From positions 130,419 to 194,418 of the forward strand of contig BMUX01000012.1 in assembly GCA_014650415.1 (NCBI GenBank): 64,000 bases of DNA. Direction: 5' to 3'. Numbering within the stretch: position 1 is the stretch's first letter; the number at the start of each line of letters is the position of its first letter. The stretch is from Streptomyces spiroverticillatus (lineage in GTDB: Bacteria; Actinomycetota; Actinomycetes; Streptomycetales; Streptomycetaceae). Shown in pieces: positions 51,047-61,406 of the stretch. A program made the position numbers and the translations under genes. Under the pieces are notes generated by a model. It had not been told where the DNA came from, ran no database searches, and was given only the letters and a program-made list of their open reading frames with translations.

Positions 51047-52984
51047 TCAGTTTTCCTCGGCCGTCGTGCGAGCGCTCGGGCCCGAGGTCGCGTCGCGGTA
51101 CCAGTGCTCAAGGGTCAGTACGTGCCACAGATGTTTGGAGAAGTCCCGCTGCCCGGCGGCGTCCTCGGCGACCATCCGGGCCAGCGCGTCCCGCCGCAGG
51201 AACCCGGAGCGCACCAGCACCCCGTCGTTGACCACCTCGCGCACCAGCGGTGCCAGGTCCCGGCTCATCCACGCCCGCAGCGGGGCACTGAACAGGCCCT
51301 TCGGCCGGTAGACGATCTCCTTCGGCAGGATCGACGTCGCCGCCTCCTTCAGGACCGCCTTGCCCTGCCGCCCGGCGATCTTGCGGCTGCCGGGGAAGGC
51401 GAACGCCGCCTTCACCACCTCGACGTCCACGTACGGCACCCGCACCTCGGTCGACGCGGCCATGCTGGAGCGGTCCGTGTAGGCGAGGTTGAGACCCGGC
51501 AGGAACATCCGGGCGTCGCCCAGGCACATCCGGTTCACGAAGTCGTCGAGGTCGTTGTCCTCGTAGACGTCCCGGTGCTCGGTCAGCACGTCGTCGACCG
51601 TCCCCGCGAGATCCGGGTTGATCAGCGCGAGCAGCTCCTGCTGGTCGTACATCGTGTAGCTGCGCCGGAACGCGGTCTCCTCCGGCAGGTCCGCGAACGA
51701 CAGGAACCGCTTCGCGAACCGCACCGACCGGTACCCGCGCCGCGCCGTGGCGACCGGCAGCCGGTCCACGACACCGCCGATGCCCCGCCGCAGCGGACGC
51801 GGAACACGCTGGTAGCGCACGGCGATCAGGTTGGCCAGGTGCTTGCGGTACCCGGCGAACAGCTCGTCCGCACCCATCCCCGACAGCATCACCTTCACCC
51901 CGGCCTCACGGGCCGCCCGGCAGATCAGGTACGTGTTGATGGCAGCCGGGTCGCCGATCGGCTCGTCCAGGCTGTACGTCATCTGCGGCAGCAGGTCCAG
52001 CACGTTCGGCGCGATCTCGATCTCGTGCAGGTCCACCCCGAACCGCCCCGCCACCTGCCGGGCGTAGCGCAGGTCGTCCGGCATCGCCTCGAACTTGGCG
52101 TCCTCGGCCCGGAAACCGATCGTGTACGCGGAGATCCCCGGCCGGTCGCGGGCGGCCAGCGCGGTCAGATAGCTGGAGTCCAGACCGCCGGACAGGAACG
52201 TCGCCACGGGTACGTCGGAGAGCAGATGGAGCCGGGTCGACTCGGCGACGACGGCGGCCAGGTCCGGCAGGTCGCCGCTGCGCGCCCGGGCCTGGCCCTC
52301 GGCGGCGACGTCCTTCAGGTTCCAGTACCGGCCGCGCCGCACCTGCCCGTCGGCCCGCACCCGCAGCCAGCTCCCCGGCGGCAGCTTCTCCGCCCCGCTC
52401 AGCGCGCACCGCGAGTCCGGCACCCAGTAGTACAGCAGCGAGGCCACCAGCGCCGCGTGGTCCACCTCCAGCGAACCGCCGGTCGCCGCCGCCAGGGCCT
52501 TCAGCTCGGACGCGAAGAGGAGACCCTCGCCGCGCCGCACCAAAAACAGCGGCTTGATGCCCAACTGGTCTCGGGCCAGCACCAGTTCACCGGTGCGCTC
52601 GTCGAAGATCCCGAACGCGAACATGCCGCGCAGCCTCGGTAGGCAGTCCGTGCCCCAGCGCCGCCACGCCTCCAGCACCACCTCCGTGTCGGAGGTCCCG
52701 CGAAAACGCACCCCGCCGGCTTCCAACTCCGCCCGCAGTTCCGGTGCGTTGTACAGCTCACCGTTGTAGGTGAGGGCGAGTCCGTCGGAGACCATCGGCT
52801 GGGCACCGGTCTCCGACAGGTCGATGATGGCGAGCCTGCGGTGCCCCAGGTGCACCGTCCCGTCACCCGCCGGATGGTCGTAGCGGCCCGCCCCGTCCGG
52901 GCCGCGATGGGCCAGGACGTCGGTGAGCCGGTCGGTGACCGCCTTCCCGTCCGGCCACCGGTACGCCCCTGCTATGCCGCACAT
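51047..52984 (-). CDS. Asparagine synthase-family amidotransferase
   Basis: Glutamine-dependent, ATP-using amidotransferase of 645 residues. Cys2 (MCGIAGAYRW) is the glutaminase nucleophile; RGPDGAGRY and YNGELYNAPELR complete that domain. The synthetase domain has the PP-loop FLSGGLDSSYLTALAA and LSGMGADELFAGYRKH. In polysaccharide clusters such enzymes are thought to amidate a uronic acid rather than make asparagine, which fits the AlgD-like dehydrogenase nearby. It follows the Wzz-like gene by 3 bp. Confidence 0.92.
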   Translation of the reverse strand: MCGIAGAYRWPDGKAVTDRLTDVLAHRGPDGAGRYDHPAGDGTVHLGHRRLAIIDLSETGAQPMVSDGLALTYNGELYNAPELRAELEAGGVRFRGTSDTEVVLEAWRRWGTDCLPRLRGMFAFGIFDERTGELVLARDQLGIKPLFLVRRGEGLLFASELKALAAATGGSLEVDHAALVASLLYYWVPDSRCALSGAEKLPPGSWLRVRADGQVRRGRYWNLKDVAAEGQARARSGDLPDLAAVVAESTRLHLLSDVPVATFLSGGLDSSYLTALAARDRPGISAYTIGFRAEDAKFEAMPDDLRYARQVAGRFGVDLHEIEIAPNVLDLLPQMTYSLDEPIGDPAAINTYLICRAAREAGVKVMLSGMGADELFAGYRKHLANLIAVRYQRVPRPLRRGIGGVVDRLPVATARRGYRSVRFAKRFLSFADLPEETAFRRSYTMYDQQELLALINPDLAGTVDDVLTEHRDVYEDNDLDDFVNRMCLGDARMFLPGLNLAYTDRSSMAASTEVRVPYVDVEVVKAAFAFPGSRKIAGRQGKAVLKEAATSILPKEIVYRPKGLFSAPLRAWMSRDLAPLVREVVNDGVLVRSGFLRRDALARMVAEDAAGQRDFSKHLWHVLTLEHWYRDATSGPSARTTAEEN

Positions 52985-52987
52985 GAT

Positions 52988-54553
52988 CTACCGCACCTCC
53001 GTCTCGTCGTCCGGAACCCGTGCCGCCCACAGCGGCAGCCGCTCCGTACGCGGTTGCCGCGACCCGTTCTGGTGGGTCTGCGGGTCGTTCCGGTCGCTGT
53101 GGTGTGGGTGCGGTTCGTTCCGGTCGGCCAGGCCGCGCAGCGCGGTGTGCACCACGTCCCACAGCGTGCCGTCGGTACGGTCGCGCGGATCGGCGTCGAT
53201 CAGCACCACGCCGATCACGGGAATGTGCTGGTCGGCGAGCTGCCGGGCCACCGTGTGCAGCCAGGCGGTGCTGCCGTGCCCGGTGCGTACGACGAGGACC
53301 GTGCGGCTGCCGAGGTACTGGAGGTCGGTCCACGCGGTGCCGGGCGCCACCGAACCGACGCCGATCTGGCGTTCCTCGGCGCGCAGGGACCCGGCGCGCT
53401 CGCCGCCGACCACGTCCGGGTCGCCCGGCTTCGGGCGGCGCTTGGCGAGGCGGGCACCCGGCAGTCCGTCGACGACCACCACCGGGCCGTCCTGCGCCAG
53501 CGTTCTGGCGAGGTCCAGGGCGATGGTGCCCGCGCTGCGGGCGCAGCCCAGCTCCAGCAGCGACAGCGGCTCCGTCGAGCCGCGCACCGTACGCGCCAGC
53601 GACGTCGCGAGCCGGGCGCGGGCCGCCCGGGTCCTGCGCCGCCGCCACAACAGGCCCGGCCTGCCGGGAAGTTCCGCGACGACCGAGGCGCCCAGATGTG
53701 CGGCGATGTCCCGGCGCAGCACGGGCCGGTCGCCCACCACCGAGCCGACGGCGGCCAGCGCGATGCCCAGCACCAGACCCAGGGCGAGCCCGATGCCGCC
53801 CTTGGTGGCCAGGCCCTTGAGCAGGGAGTGCTTGAGCGCGCGCGGGGCGTCCACGATCTGCGTGCCGGACACCAGCCGTGGCGTGCCCGTCCCGGCCTCG
53901 GCGGCCCGCTGGTCGAAGTCGGCGATCCGCGAGTTGAGTTCCGCCCGGCGGGCGTACAGCGTCTCGGCGCCGGCCGCGCCCTTGGGGTCGGTCGTCGGGG
54001 GCTGCTTGCCGATCGTCTCGTTGACCTGGGCCAGCTCGACGCGCATCCGGTCGCGCTGGTCCAGCAGGGCCTTGGCCTCCGCCTTCGCGGTCTCCCGCAT
54101 CCGGCGCACATGGTCGGCGACGAACGCGTTGGCGAGGGCCCCGGCACGGGCCACCGCCTCGGTGTTGGTCTTGGCCTTCACCTCGATCTGGAGGAGGTTG
54201 TTGGTCAGGCCGAGCCCCGTGTAGTCCTTCAGGAAGTCCTCCGCCTTCTCGGCGGAGTCCAGGGAACGCAGCGCCGCGTCGGCGATCCGGGTGGTGCCAA
54301 GGAGCGCCACGTCGGTGCGGATCAGGGTGCCGGTGTCGTTGGGCTGGTCCTCCCGGTGCGCGACCAGGACCTTGGTCACCGCGGTCGGCGGGGGCGGCAG
54401 CAGGACCGCGAGAGCGGAACCGGCCACCAGGCCCAGGAACGCCAGCGTCAGCCACAGGCGGCGGCGCCTGCGTACGGCCGCCACCAGGGCCTGCAGGTCG
54501 ATGAGCGGAGCGGTGGCGGGCGGCTCCGGGTGCGCCGTTGCGTGTGTGGTCAC
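52988..54553 (-). CDS. Wzz-like chain-length regulator with degenerate kinase-like domain
   Basis: A 521-residue membrane protein. Two membrane segments (about residues 33-55 and 255-275) enclose a coiled-coil periplasmic-type region (KAEAKALLDQRDRMRVELAQVNETIG), the polysaccharide co-polymerase pattern. The C-terminal cytoplasmic part, starting near ARLATSLARTVRG, resembles a BY-kinase (SLLELGCARSAGTIALDLARTLAQDGPVVVVDGLPG) but has no Walker A GxGK, so it is probably inactive. The tail is His/Asn/Arg-rich. GTG 54553 overlaps the second Wzz-like gene by 4 bp. Confidence 0.85.
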   Translation of the reverse strand: MTTHATAHPEPPATAPLIDLQALVAAVRRRRRLWLTLAFLGLVAGSALAVLLPPPPTAVTKVLVAHREDQPNDTGTLIRTDVALLGTTRIADAALRSLDSAEKAEDFLKDYTGLGLTNNLLQIEVKAKTNTEAVARAGALANAFVADHVRRMRETAKAEAKALLDQRDRMRVELAQVNETIGKQPPTTDPKGAAGAETLYARRAELNSRIADFDQRAAEAGTGTPRLVSGTQIVDAPRALKHSLLKGLATKGGIGLALGLVLGIALAAVGSVVGDRPVLRRDIAAHLGASVVAELPGRPGLLWRRRRTRAARARLATSLARTVRGSTEPLSLLELGCARSAGTIALDLARTLAQDGPVVVVDGLPGARLAKRRPKPGDPDVVGGERAGSLRAEERQIGVGSVAPGTAWTDLQYLGSRTVLVVRTGHGSTAWLHTVARQLADQHIPVIGVVLIDADPRDRTDGTLWDVVHTALRGLADRNEPHPHHSDRNDPQTHQNGSRQPRTERLPLWAARVPDDETEVR

Positions 54554-55977
54554 TTCGCGGCTCCCGTCGTGCTGCCGCTCGCCCGCGCGGGCTTCTTCGT
54601 GCCGCCGGTGCTACCGGTGCCGCTCACCGGGAGCGGGGCGGGCGTGCTGTCGTCCCCGGGAGCGGCGGTGGAGGTGCGGGCCGGGCGGCCGCGGACCGTA
54701 CCGGCGACGACGACGCCGACGAGGTCGTGGCTGCTGTCCGCGCACGCGTCGGCGATGCCGGAGAGGTCCTCGGCGGTCCAGTTGCCCGCGCCCAGCACGA
54801 CCAGGGCGCCGGACTCGGCCTCGCGGTCGGGCACGGTCGGGCGGCCCACGGCGATCTTCACCACCCGCAGTGCGGGCGCCGCCCCGTCGGGTTCCTTCGT
54901 GGCCTCGGCGACGAGCTGGCCCGCGGCCCGGTCCGCGACCGGGTCCTCGTCCGGCACGAGCACCAACAGACCGCTGTTCGGCGGCAGTTGGTCCCGCAGA
55001 CGGGCGCGCACCCGCCGGTAGCGGATGCTCCGGTCGGCGTCGTCGCCCGACCGCTGCGGCGGCGGCACGTCCCACCGGGTGTCCGTGCCCAGCAGTCTGC
55101 TCATCCGTACCAGCGGGCCCCGGCCGGGCGAACGCCCGACGTTCGCCTCCTCCGGTACGTCGACGGTGCCCAGCAGCGCGGAACCCAGCGCGGCGGCGAT
55201 CTCCGGCCCCGTGCGCAGCCGCCGGTTCGCCCGCGCCACGGTCAGATGTCCGATCACGGCGAGCAGGAAGAACAGCACCGCCCCCGCCGCGATGAAGTGC
55301 AGCCGGGTCGGCGGCGTCTGGCCCACCGGGCGGGCCGCCGGACCCATGACGACCAGATCGGCCTTGTTGTTCGCCGGATCGGCCTGGTCCAGCTTCTCCA
55401 TCGCCTTCTCCAGCGTGGTGCGCAGCCGCTCCAGGGACGTGCGCGCCTGCACGCTCTCCACGGAGCGCCCCGGATCGGCCGCCTTGGACAGCTCGGAGAT
55501 CCGCCGGTTGGTCTGCACCACCTGCTGGCGCAACGCCTCGGCCTCCGTGTCGGAATCGGTGCTGCCGCCCGAGATCCGGGCGGCGAACGTCACGAACTGG
55601 CGGGCCAGCACGTCCGAGAGCCGCTGGGCGCGCTCCGGGGTGTCGGCCGCGCCCGAGATCTTGATGATGTTCCCGTCGGCGGCGGATGCCGCCACCTGCT
55701 TGCGCAGCTCCTCGCCGTCGACGCCGCTCCAGCCCAGTGCGGCCGCCGTGCGGTCGACCACCACCGAACTCGTCGCGATGTCCACCTGCGTCAGCAGCTC
55801 GCGCTGCTCCCACTGCCCCGGCAGCAGCACCGAGGCCGTCGCCGTGTACCGGGGCGGGAAGACCACCGAGACGCCGTAACCGACGAGCGCCCCCACCAGC
55901 GTCAGGACAGCCAGAAGCCGCCACCGGCGGCGGAGCATCCGTCCGACGGTGGCGAGGCGGATCGTGTCGTCGCTCAA
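54550..55977 (-). CDS. Second Wzz-like chain-length regulator
   Basis: A 475-residue co-polymerase protein. One membrane segment is at about residues 20-42 (WRLLAVLTLVGALVGYGVSVVF) and the second is near 230-250, around a long helical region (DTEAEALRQQVVQTNRRISEL). Its C-terminal region again has a kinase-like layout without a Walker A motif, then a Thr/Ser/Pro-rich tail. The TTG at 55977 is the start: it has GGAGG 9 bp upstream and overlaps the preceding stop by 4 bp (TTGA). With the previous gene it forms a tandem pair. Confidence 0.85.
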   Translation of the reverse strand: MSDDTIRLATVGRMLRRRWRLLAVLTLVGALVGYGVSVVFPPRYTATASVLLPGQWEQRELLTQVDIATSSVVVDRTAAALGWSGVDGEELRKQVAASAADGNIIKISGAADTPERAQRLSDVLARQFVTFAARISGGSTDSDTEAEALRQQVVQTNRRISELSKAADPGRSVESVQARTSLERLRTTLEKAMEKLDQADPANNKADLVVMGPAARPVGQTPPTRLHFIAAGAVLFFLLAVIGHLTVARANRRLRTGPEIAAALGSALLGTVDVPEEANVGRSPGRGPLVRMSRLLGTDTRWDVPPPQRSGDDADRSIRYRRVRARLRDQLPPNSGLLVLVPDEDPVADRAAGQLVAEATKEPDGAAPALRVVKIAVGRPTVPDREAESGALVVLGAGNWTAEDLSGIADACADSSHDLVGVVVAGTVRGRPARTSTAAPGDDSTPAPLPVSGTGSTGGTKKPARASGSTTGAAK

Positions 55978-57191
55978 GGGCGCAGCCTCCTTCGCACCCT
56001 GCGCGCCGACAGCGCCGCGCGGCACGCCGCGTCGTACGCCGCCAGCAACTGCGTCTGCGAATTGCGCCAGGACAGCTGGCCGCCGATCCGCTCCTGACCG
56101 GTCTTGCCCATGCGGGCCCGCCGGTCCGGGTCGTCCAGCAGCTCCGCGATCAGCTCCGCGAACGCGCGCTCGTCGTTGGCGGGCGCATACACGGCGGCGT
56201 CACCGGCGGAGACGCGTGCCTCCTTGAGGTCGAAGGAGACGATCGCCCGGCCCATCGCCATGTACTCCAGCACCTTGTTCATGGTGGAGACGTCGTTGAG
56301 CGGATTGCGCGGGTCGGGGGAGAGGCACACGTCCGCGCTGGAGAGGTACCGCACCAGGTCGGCGTCCGGGATGCGCCCGGTGAACTCCACCCGGTCCTCA
56401 AGACCCAGCTCCCGGGACAGCTCCACCATCGCGTCGAAGGCGTCACCGGCTCCGACGAACACCGCGTGCCAGTCGTCGCGCTTGATTTCGTCGCGCAGCT
56501 TCGCCAGGGCGCGCAGCGCGTAGTCGACTCCGTCCTGGGGGCCCATCACGCCCAGATAGCACAGCAGATGACTCTTCCCGCGCTTCAACTCCGGCTCGGG
56601 CGGCACCGGTTGGAAGCGGTCGGTCTGCGGTGCGCTGCGCACCACGAACACGTCCTCGGGCCGCTTGTTGCCCCGGCGCACCGCGACGTCCCGGTAGCTC
56701 TCGTTGGTGGCGATCACGACGTCCGCCGCCTTGTACGTCATCCGTTCCAGGGCGCACACGGCCCGGTACAGCGCGTCCTTGCCGCGGCCGAACCGGGACA
56801 GGTACAGCTCCGGCACCAGGTCGTGCTGGTCGAAGACGAACCGCGCCCCGAGCCGCTTGAGCCGCAGCGCGGGCAGGAACAGCAGGTCCGGCGGGTTGCA
56901 CGCGTGCACCACGTGCACCGGGCCGACCTTGCGGGCGAGGCGGTCGGTGTGCCACAGCGCCGCACCGTACTCCCGCAGATAGCCGGCCGGGCCGCCGGTG
57001 GCCGCCCGTAACGGATAGCGGTGGATGTGCACCCCGTCGACCACGGCCTCCGGTTCGGTGTCCCGCTTCTCGCCGCGCGGGCACACCACATGCACCTCCC
57101 AGCCCGCGTCGCGCAGCGTCGTGCACTCCTGCCACACCCGCCGGTCGAAAGGCACCGACAGGTTCTCCACCAGGATCAGCGCACGCCGCAT
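55974..57191 (-). CDS. Family 4 glycosyltransferase
   Basis: GT-B enzyme, 405 residues, with MRRALILVENLSVPFDRRVWQECTTLRDAGWEV at the start. VFDQHDLVPELYLSRFGRG follows, and SPDPRNPLNDVSTMNKVLEYMAMGRAIVSFDL marks the donor site. Likely the second sugar-transfer step after the initiating enzyme. GGGGGTGGG precedes ATG 57191. Codon 61 is the rare TTA (57009-57011). It starts 37 bp after the dehydrogenase stop, where GTCGTTACCA is repeated directly. Confidence 0.92.
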   Translation of the reverse strand: MRRALILVENLSVPFDRRVWQECTTLRDAGWEVHVVCPRGEKRDTEPEAVVDGVHIHRYPLRAATGGPAGYLREYGAALWHTDRLARKVGPVHVVHACNPPDLLFLPALRLKRLGARFVFDQHDLVPELYLSRFGRGKDALYRAVCALERMTYKAADVVIATNESYRDVAVRRGNKRPEDVFVVRSAPQTDRFQPVPPEPELKRGKSHLLCYLGVMGPQDGVDYALRALAKLRDEIKRDDWHAVFVGAGDAFDAMVELSRELGLEDRVEFTGRIPDADLVRYLSSADVCLSPDPRNPLNDVSTMNKVLEYMAMGRAIVSFDLKEARVSAGDAAVYAPANDERAFAELIAELLDDPDRRARMGKTGQERIGGQLSWRNSQTQLLAAYDAACRAALSARRVRRRLRP

Positions 57192-57228
57192 CGTCCCACC
57201 CCCGTTGTCGTCGTTACCAAGCACGTCG

Positions 57229-58554
<1,326 letters not shown>

Positions 58555-58612
58555 GCCCCGTTCCTCCCCCCAGGCAGGCCGGTGCGGCCTGCGATGCGAT
58601 CCGTGCGGCCCA

Positions 58613-60097
58613 TCAGTACGCCCCCTGCCCGTGCAGCACCGCACGGAGCGTCTTCCACAAGATCACCGCGTCCAGGGCGAGCGACCAGTCCTCGACGTAC
58701 CGCAGGTCCAGTCGCACCGCCTCCTCCCACGGCAGGTCGCTGCGTCCGCTGATCTGCCACAGACCGGTCAGTCCGGGCTTGACCAGCAGCCGCCGCCGGA
58801 TGTCCGGTCCGTACGCAGCCGACTCCTCCGGCAGCGGCGGCCGCGGGCCCACCAGCGACATCGACCCGGTCAACACGTTGAACAGCTGCGGCAGTTCGTC
58901 GATGGAGTACCGGCGCAGCACCGCCCCGACCCGGGTCACCCGGGGGTCCCGGCGGACCTTGAACAGCAGACCCGCCCCCTCGTTCAGGGCGGCCAGCTCG
59001 GCCCGTGCCCCGTGCGCCCCGGCGACCATCGTGCGGAACTTGAAGATGGTGAACTCGCGGCCGTCCTTGCCGACCCTGCGCTGGCGGTAGACCACCCCGC
59101 CCCGGCTGTCCACCAGGACGAGCAGGGAGACGAACACCAGCAGCGGTGCGAAGAACAGCAGCAGGAACGCCGCCCCCAGCCGGTCCACGACCGCCTTCAC
59201 CACCCGGTGGCCGCCGGTGAACACCGGCATGCTGACCCGCAGCAGCGGAATGCCCAGTACCGCGTCCACGTGCAGGCGCGGTCCCGCGACCTCCATCAGC
59301 ACCGGTGCCACGACCATCTCGGCCTCGCTGCCCTCCAGGTTCCAGGCCAGGCGTTGCAGCCGGTGCGGGGACCAGTGCGCGTCGGGAGTGATGGCGACGA
59401 CCCGGTAGCCGTCGCGGTGCACATGGTCGGCGACGTCGGTCAGCCGGCCGACGACCGGCACCCCGTCCACGTCCAGCTGGTCACCGTTCAGCCCGAGGCC
59501 GTCGCTGGTGCACACGCCTTCGACCCGCCAGCCGAGGTGCGGGAACTTGCGGGTCCGGCTGATCAGATCGCGTACGGTCTCCGGACTTCCGGCGGCGAGC
59601 ACGGGCCGCAGACAGCGGCCCTCCTTGCGCTGCTTGTGCAGCCACAGCCGCAGCAGATAGCGCGCGATCATGATGACGACCACGATCATCGGCATCGCGA
59701 CGAAGATCCACAATTTGATGTTGCGCGAGGTCAGGGCGATGCCGCCCAGCGCCAGGACAACCGTCGCCGTGAACAGCGAGCGGCTGAGCCGGCGGAATTC
59801 CTCGGCGCCCTGCCCCAGTACGGCCGGAGCCCAGGACCTGCTGACCGCGAGCGCGCCCAGCACGAGCAGCTCGGTGCCGACGGCGAGAATGTTCCACTTC
59901 TCGTGCCAGTTGGCGGCGTCCCTGACTCCGAAGAAGTTGCCGATCGCAAAGACCACGACGGCGGTGGCCACGGTGTCGCTGACGATCACGGTACGTCGGT
60001 ACCGTGCCTCCCAGTCGGCCGAAGGCCTGCTGATTGCCCCGTTCCTCGGGCGCTGCTGCGCCGGCGGAAACGGGCGGACTAAATCCCCTCGCTGCAC
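58613..60097 (-). CDS. Initiating sugar-phosphate transferase (polyprenyl glycosylphosphotransferase)
   Basis: Loads the first sugar-phosphate onto undecaprenyl phosphate. The 494-residue product has four N-terminal membrane segments (about residues 35-150), a CoA-binding-like central domain, a fifth hydrophobic segment near 315-335, and the bacterial sugar transferase domain. That domain shows VVYRQRRVGKDGREFTIFKFRTM, DELPQLFNVLTGSMSLVGPRP and KPGLTGLWQISGRSDLPWEE. The start is taken as the GTG at 60097; codon 6 is then TTA (60080-60082). A later start would remove that codon but also the Arg-rich leader. It is the first or second gene of the polysaccharide operon. Confidence 0.93.
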   Translation of the reverse strand: MQRGDLVRPFPPAQQRPRNGAISRPSADWEARYRRTVIVSDTVATAVVVFAIGNFFGVRDAANWHEKWNILAVGTELLVLGALAVSRSWAPAVLGQGAEEFRRLSRSLFTATVVLALGGIALTSRNIKLWIFVAMPMIVVVIMIARYLLRLWLHKQRKEGRCLRPVLAAGSPETVRDLISRTRKFPHLGWRVEGVCTSDGLGLNGDQLDVDGVPVVGRLTDVADHVHRDGYRVVAITPDAHWSPHRLQRLAWNLEGSEAEMVVAPVLMEVAGPRLHVDAVLGIPLLRVSMPVFTGGHRVVKAVVDRLGAAFLLLFFAPLLVFVSLLVLVDSRGGVVYRQRRVGKDGREFTIFKFRTMVAGAHGARAELAALNEGAGLLFKVRRDPRVTRVGAVLRRYSIDELPQLFNVLTGSMSLVGPRPPLPEESAAYGPDIRRRLLVKPGLTGLWQISGRSDLPWEEAVRLDLRYVEDWSLALDAVILWKTLRAVLHGQGAY

Positions 60098-60488
60098 GGG
60101 ACCCCCCAGGTCGCCAGTGGTTCGACGTGTTCGCCCAACACTGCTTCCTCCCCCCCCAGGAGACCCCCCGGTCCCCGCACTGTTCCCCTTGTGCGGACTG
60201 TGCCCCTCGTGCGGGATGCCCCCCGGCTCCCCGCGTCGGCAAAGGACACGAGATGACGCAATTGCCGGGCCTTCGCGGCACCGGACTTATTGATCATTAA
60301 CAGTGCTTCGTGGTCGAACAGCCGAAGCACGGTCAATCTAGACCATCGGGGCTGGGTTGGAGAGGGCATGTGAGAAATTCGTGACCAACCTTTGAGGATG
60401 GCTCCCGGGAGGGCTTGGCAAGCCGATCCCGGGGTAGACGCGGTGGCCTTCCGTCGAACGGAAGTCCGCCTTCCTCGCCGCTCCCGGG
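60098..60488. other. Promoter region of the polysaccharide operon
   Basis: A gene-free stretch of 391 bp. An AT-rich part at 60286-60345 (CTTATTGATCATTAACAG and GGTCAATCTAGACC) contains an 8-bp inverted repeat, GTGCTTCG at 60303-60310 and CGAAGCAC at 60323-60330, a possible regulator site. The leftward promoter probably lies here, giving a 5' leader of about 200 nt with T/C-rich segments. Confidence 0.5.
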
Positions 60489-61271
60489 TCACCCCGCCGT
60501 GTCGAAATCCTTCTGGAACACGAGGACTTCGGTCGAGGCGACACCCAGCGGAGCCAGGAACTCCGCCTCCAGCCGGCAGCCCAGGCTCGCGAACAGGTCC
60601 ACGCACGCCCGGCGCGGCATCGCGGCCGGGTACGAGTCGTGCCCGGGGCCGCCCTTGGTCGCCCAGGTGTGCACCGCCTCCGGGTCGAGACAGTTCTCCG
60701 TCATGACGTCGAAGACGATCCGGCCGCCCGGCCGGGTGACCCGCGCCATCTCGAAGAAGTAGCGCGCCGCCACCAGGAAGGTGACGGTGTTGAAGACCTT
60801 GTGCGCCTGGACGAGGTCCACGCTCGCGTCGGGCGTCGCGGCCAGGCTCGCCCCTGCCGTCGGCCGCGCCACCACGCCGAACGTCTCCACCAGGTACGCC
60901 GCCCAGGGCTCGGCCGTCTCGTAGATCTCGTACCGCTCCGGCGAGCACTCCTTCAGCGTCTTCTCCAGGTACCTCCCCGACCCGGGCCCGATCTCCAGCA
61001 CCGTGCGCGGAGCGGCGGCGAACACGCCCAGGCCGCCCAGCTTGTCGATCGTCGACTGGGTGGCGCCCGGCGTCCCGTTCATCACGTCGTCGAGATAGTC
61101 CCCCACGGAGAGACCCGCGGCCCGTGCGGCCCGCATCGTCGCCTCGAACGGCAGGAAGTCGTCCACTCCCTGACGGTGGTTGGTGCTGCGTACGATGTCG
61201 AACCCCACCCGCCCCAGGAGCCTCTTGACTCCCGCCTTCACCACTAACGTCCCTTTGTTCGCAGCACCCAT
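60489..61271 (-). CDS. SAM-dependent methyltransferase
   Basis: Class I methyltransferase, 260 residues. TVLEIGPGSGRYLEKTLKE is the SAM-binding motif I, DLVQAHKVFNTV is motif II and ARVTRPGGRIVFDVMTE is motif III. A DYLDDVMNGTPGATQ segment precedes motif I. By position, at the head of the polysaccharide cluster and on the same strand, it could O-methylate a sugar, possibly capping a chain. Codon 9 is TTA (61245-61247). It is separated from the next gene by the 391-bp region and so may have its own promoter. Confidence 0.88.
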   Translation of the reverse strand: MGAANKGTLVVKAGVKRLLGRVGFDIVRSTNHRQGVDDFLPFEATMRAARAAGLSVGDYLDDVMNGTPGATQSTIDKLGGLGVFAAAPRTVLEIGPGSGRYLEKTLKECSPERYEIYETAEPWAAYLVETFGVVARPTAGASLAATPDASVDLVQAHKVFNTVTFLVAARYFFEMARVTRPGGRIVFDVMTENCLDPEAVHTWATKGGPGHDSYPAAMPRRACVDLFASLGCRLEAEFLAPLGVASTEVLVFQKDFDTAG

Positions 61272-61299
61272 CGAAATCCCCCCACATGGTCGTTTTCAG

Positions 61300-61331
61300 C
61301 GTTCGCGCCAGCTTAGGTCGGCGGGCGAACG
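61300..61331. promoter_or_regulatory. Inverted repeat upstream of the methyltransferase
   Basis: CGTTCGC at 61300-61306 and GCGAACG at 61325-61331, with CC/GG also pairing inside, around the only AT-containing part (AGCTTAGGT). It lies 29 bp upstream of the methyltransferase start and 76 bp past the AfsR-like stop, so it could be a promoter operator or a terminator. Confidence 0.4.
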
Positions 61332-61406
61332 GGCGCAGGGGGACGCCGAATTCAGTACGGGGCGCGCAGGGGCGCGCGGCCGAAGCGGCGTGCGCCGGGC
61401 GGTCGG

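Noticed and set aside
60079..60297. A 72-codon leftward frame (MINKSGAAKARQ...) in front of the sugar transferase
   Set aside because: No ribosome site and Arg/Gly-rich sequence; it ends inside the transferase's first codons. A leader peptide cannot be excluded but is not supported.
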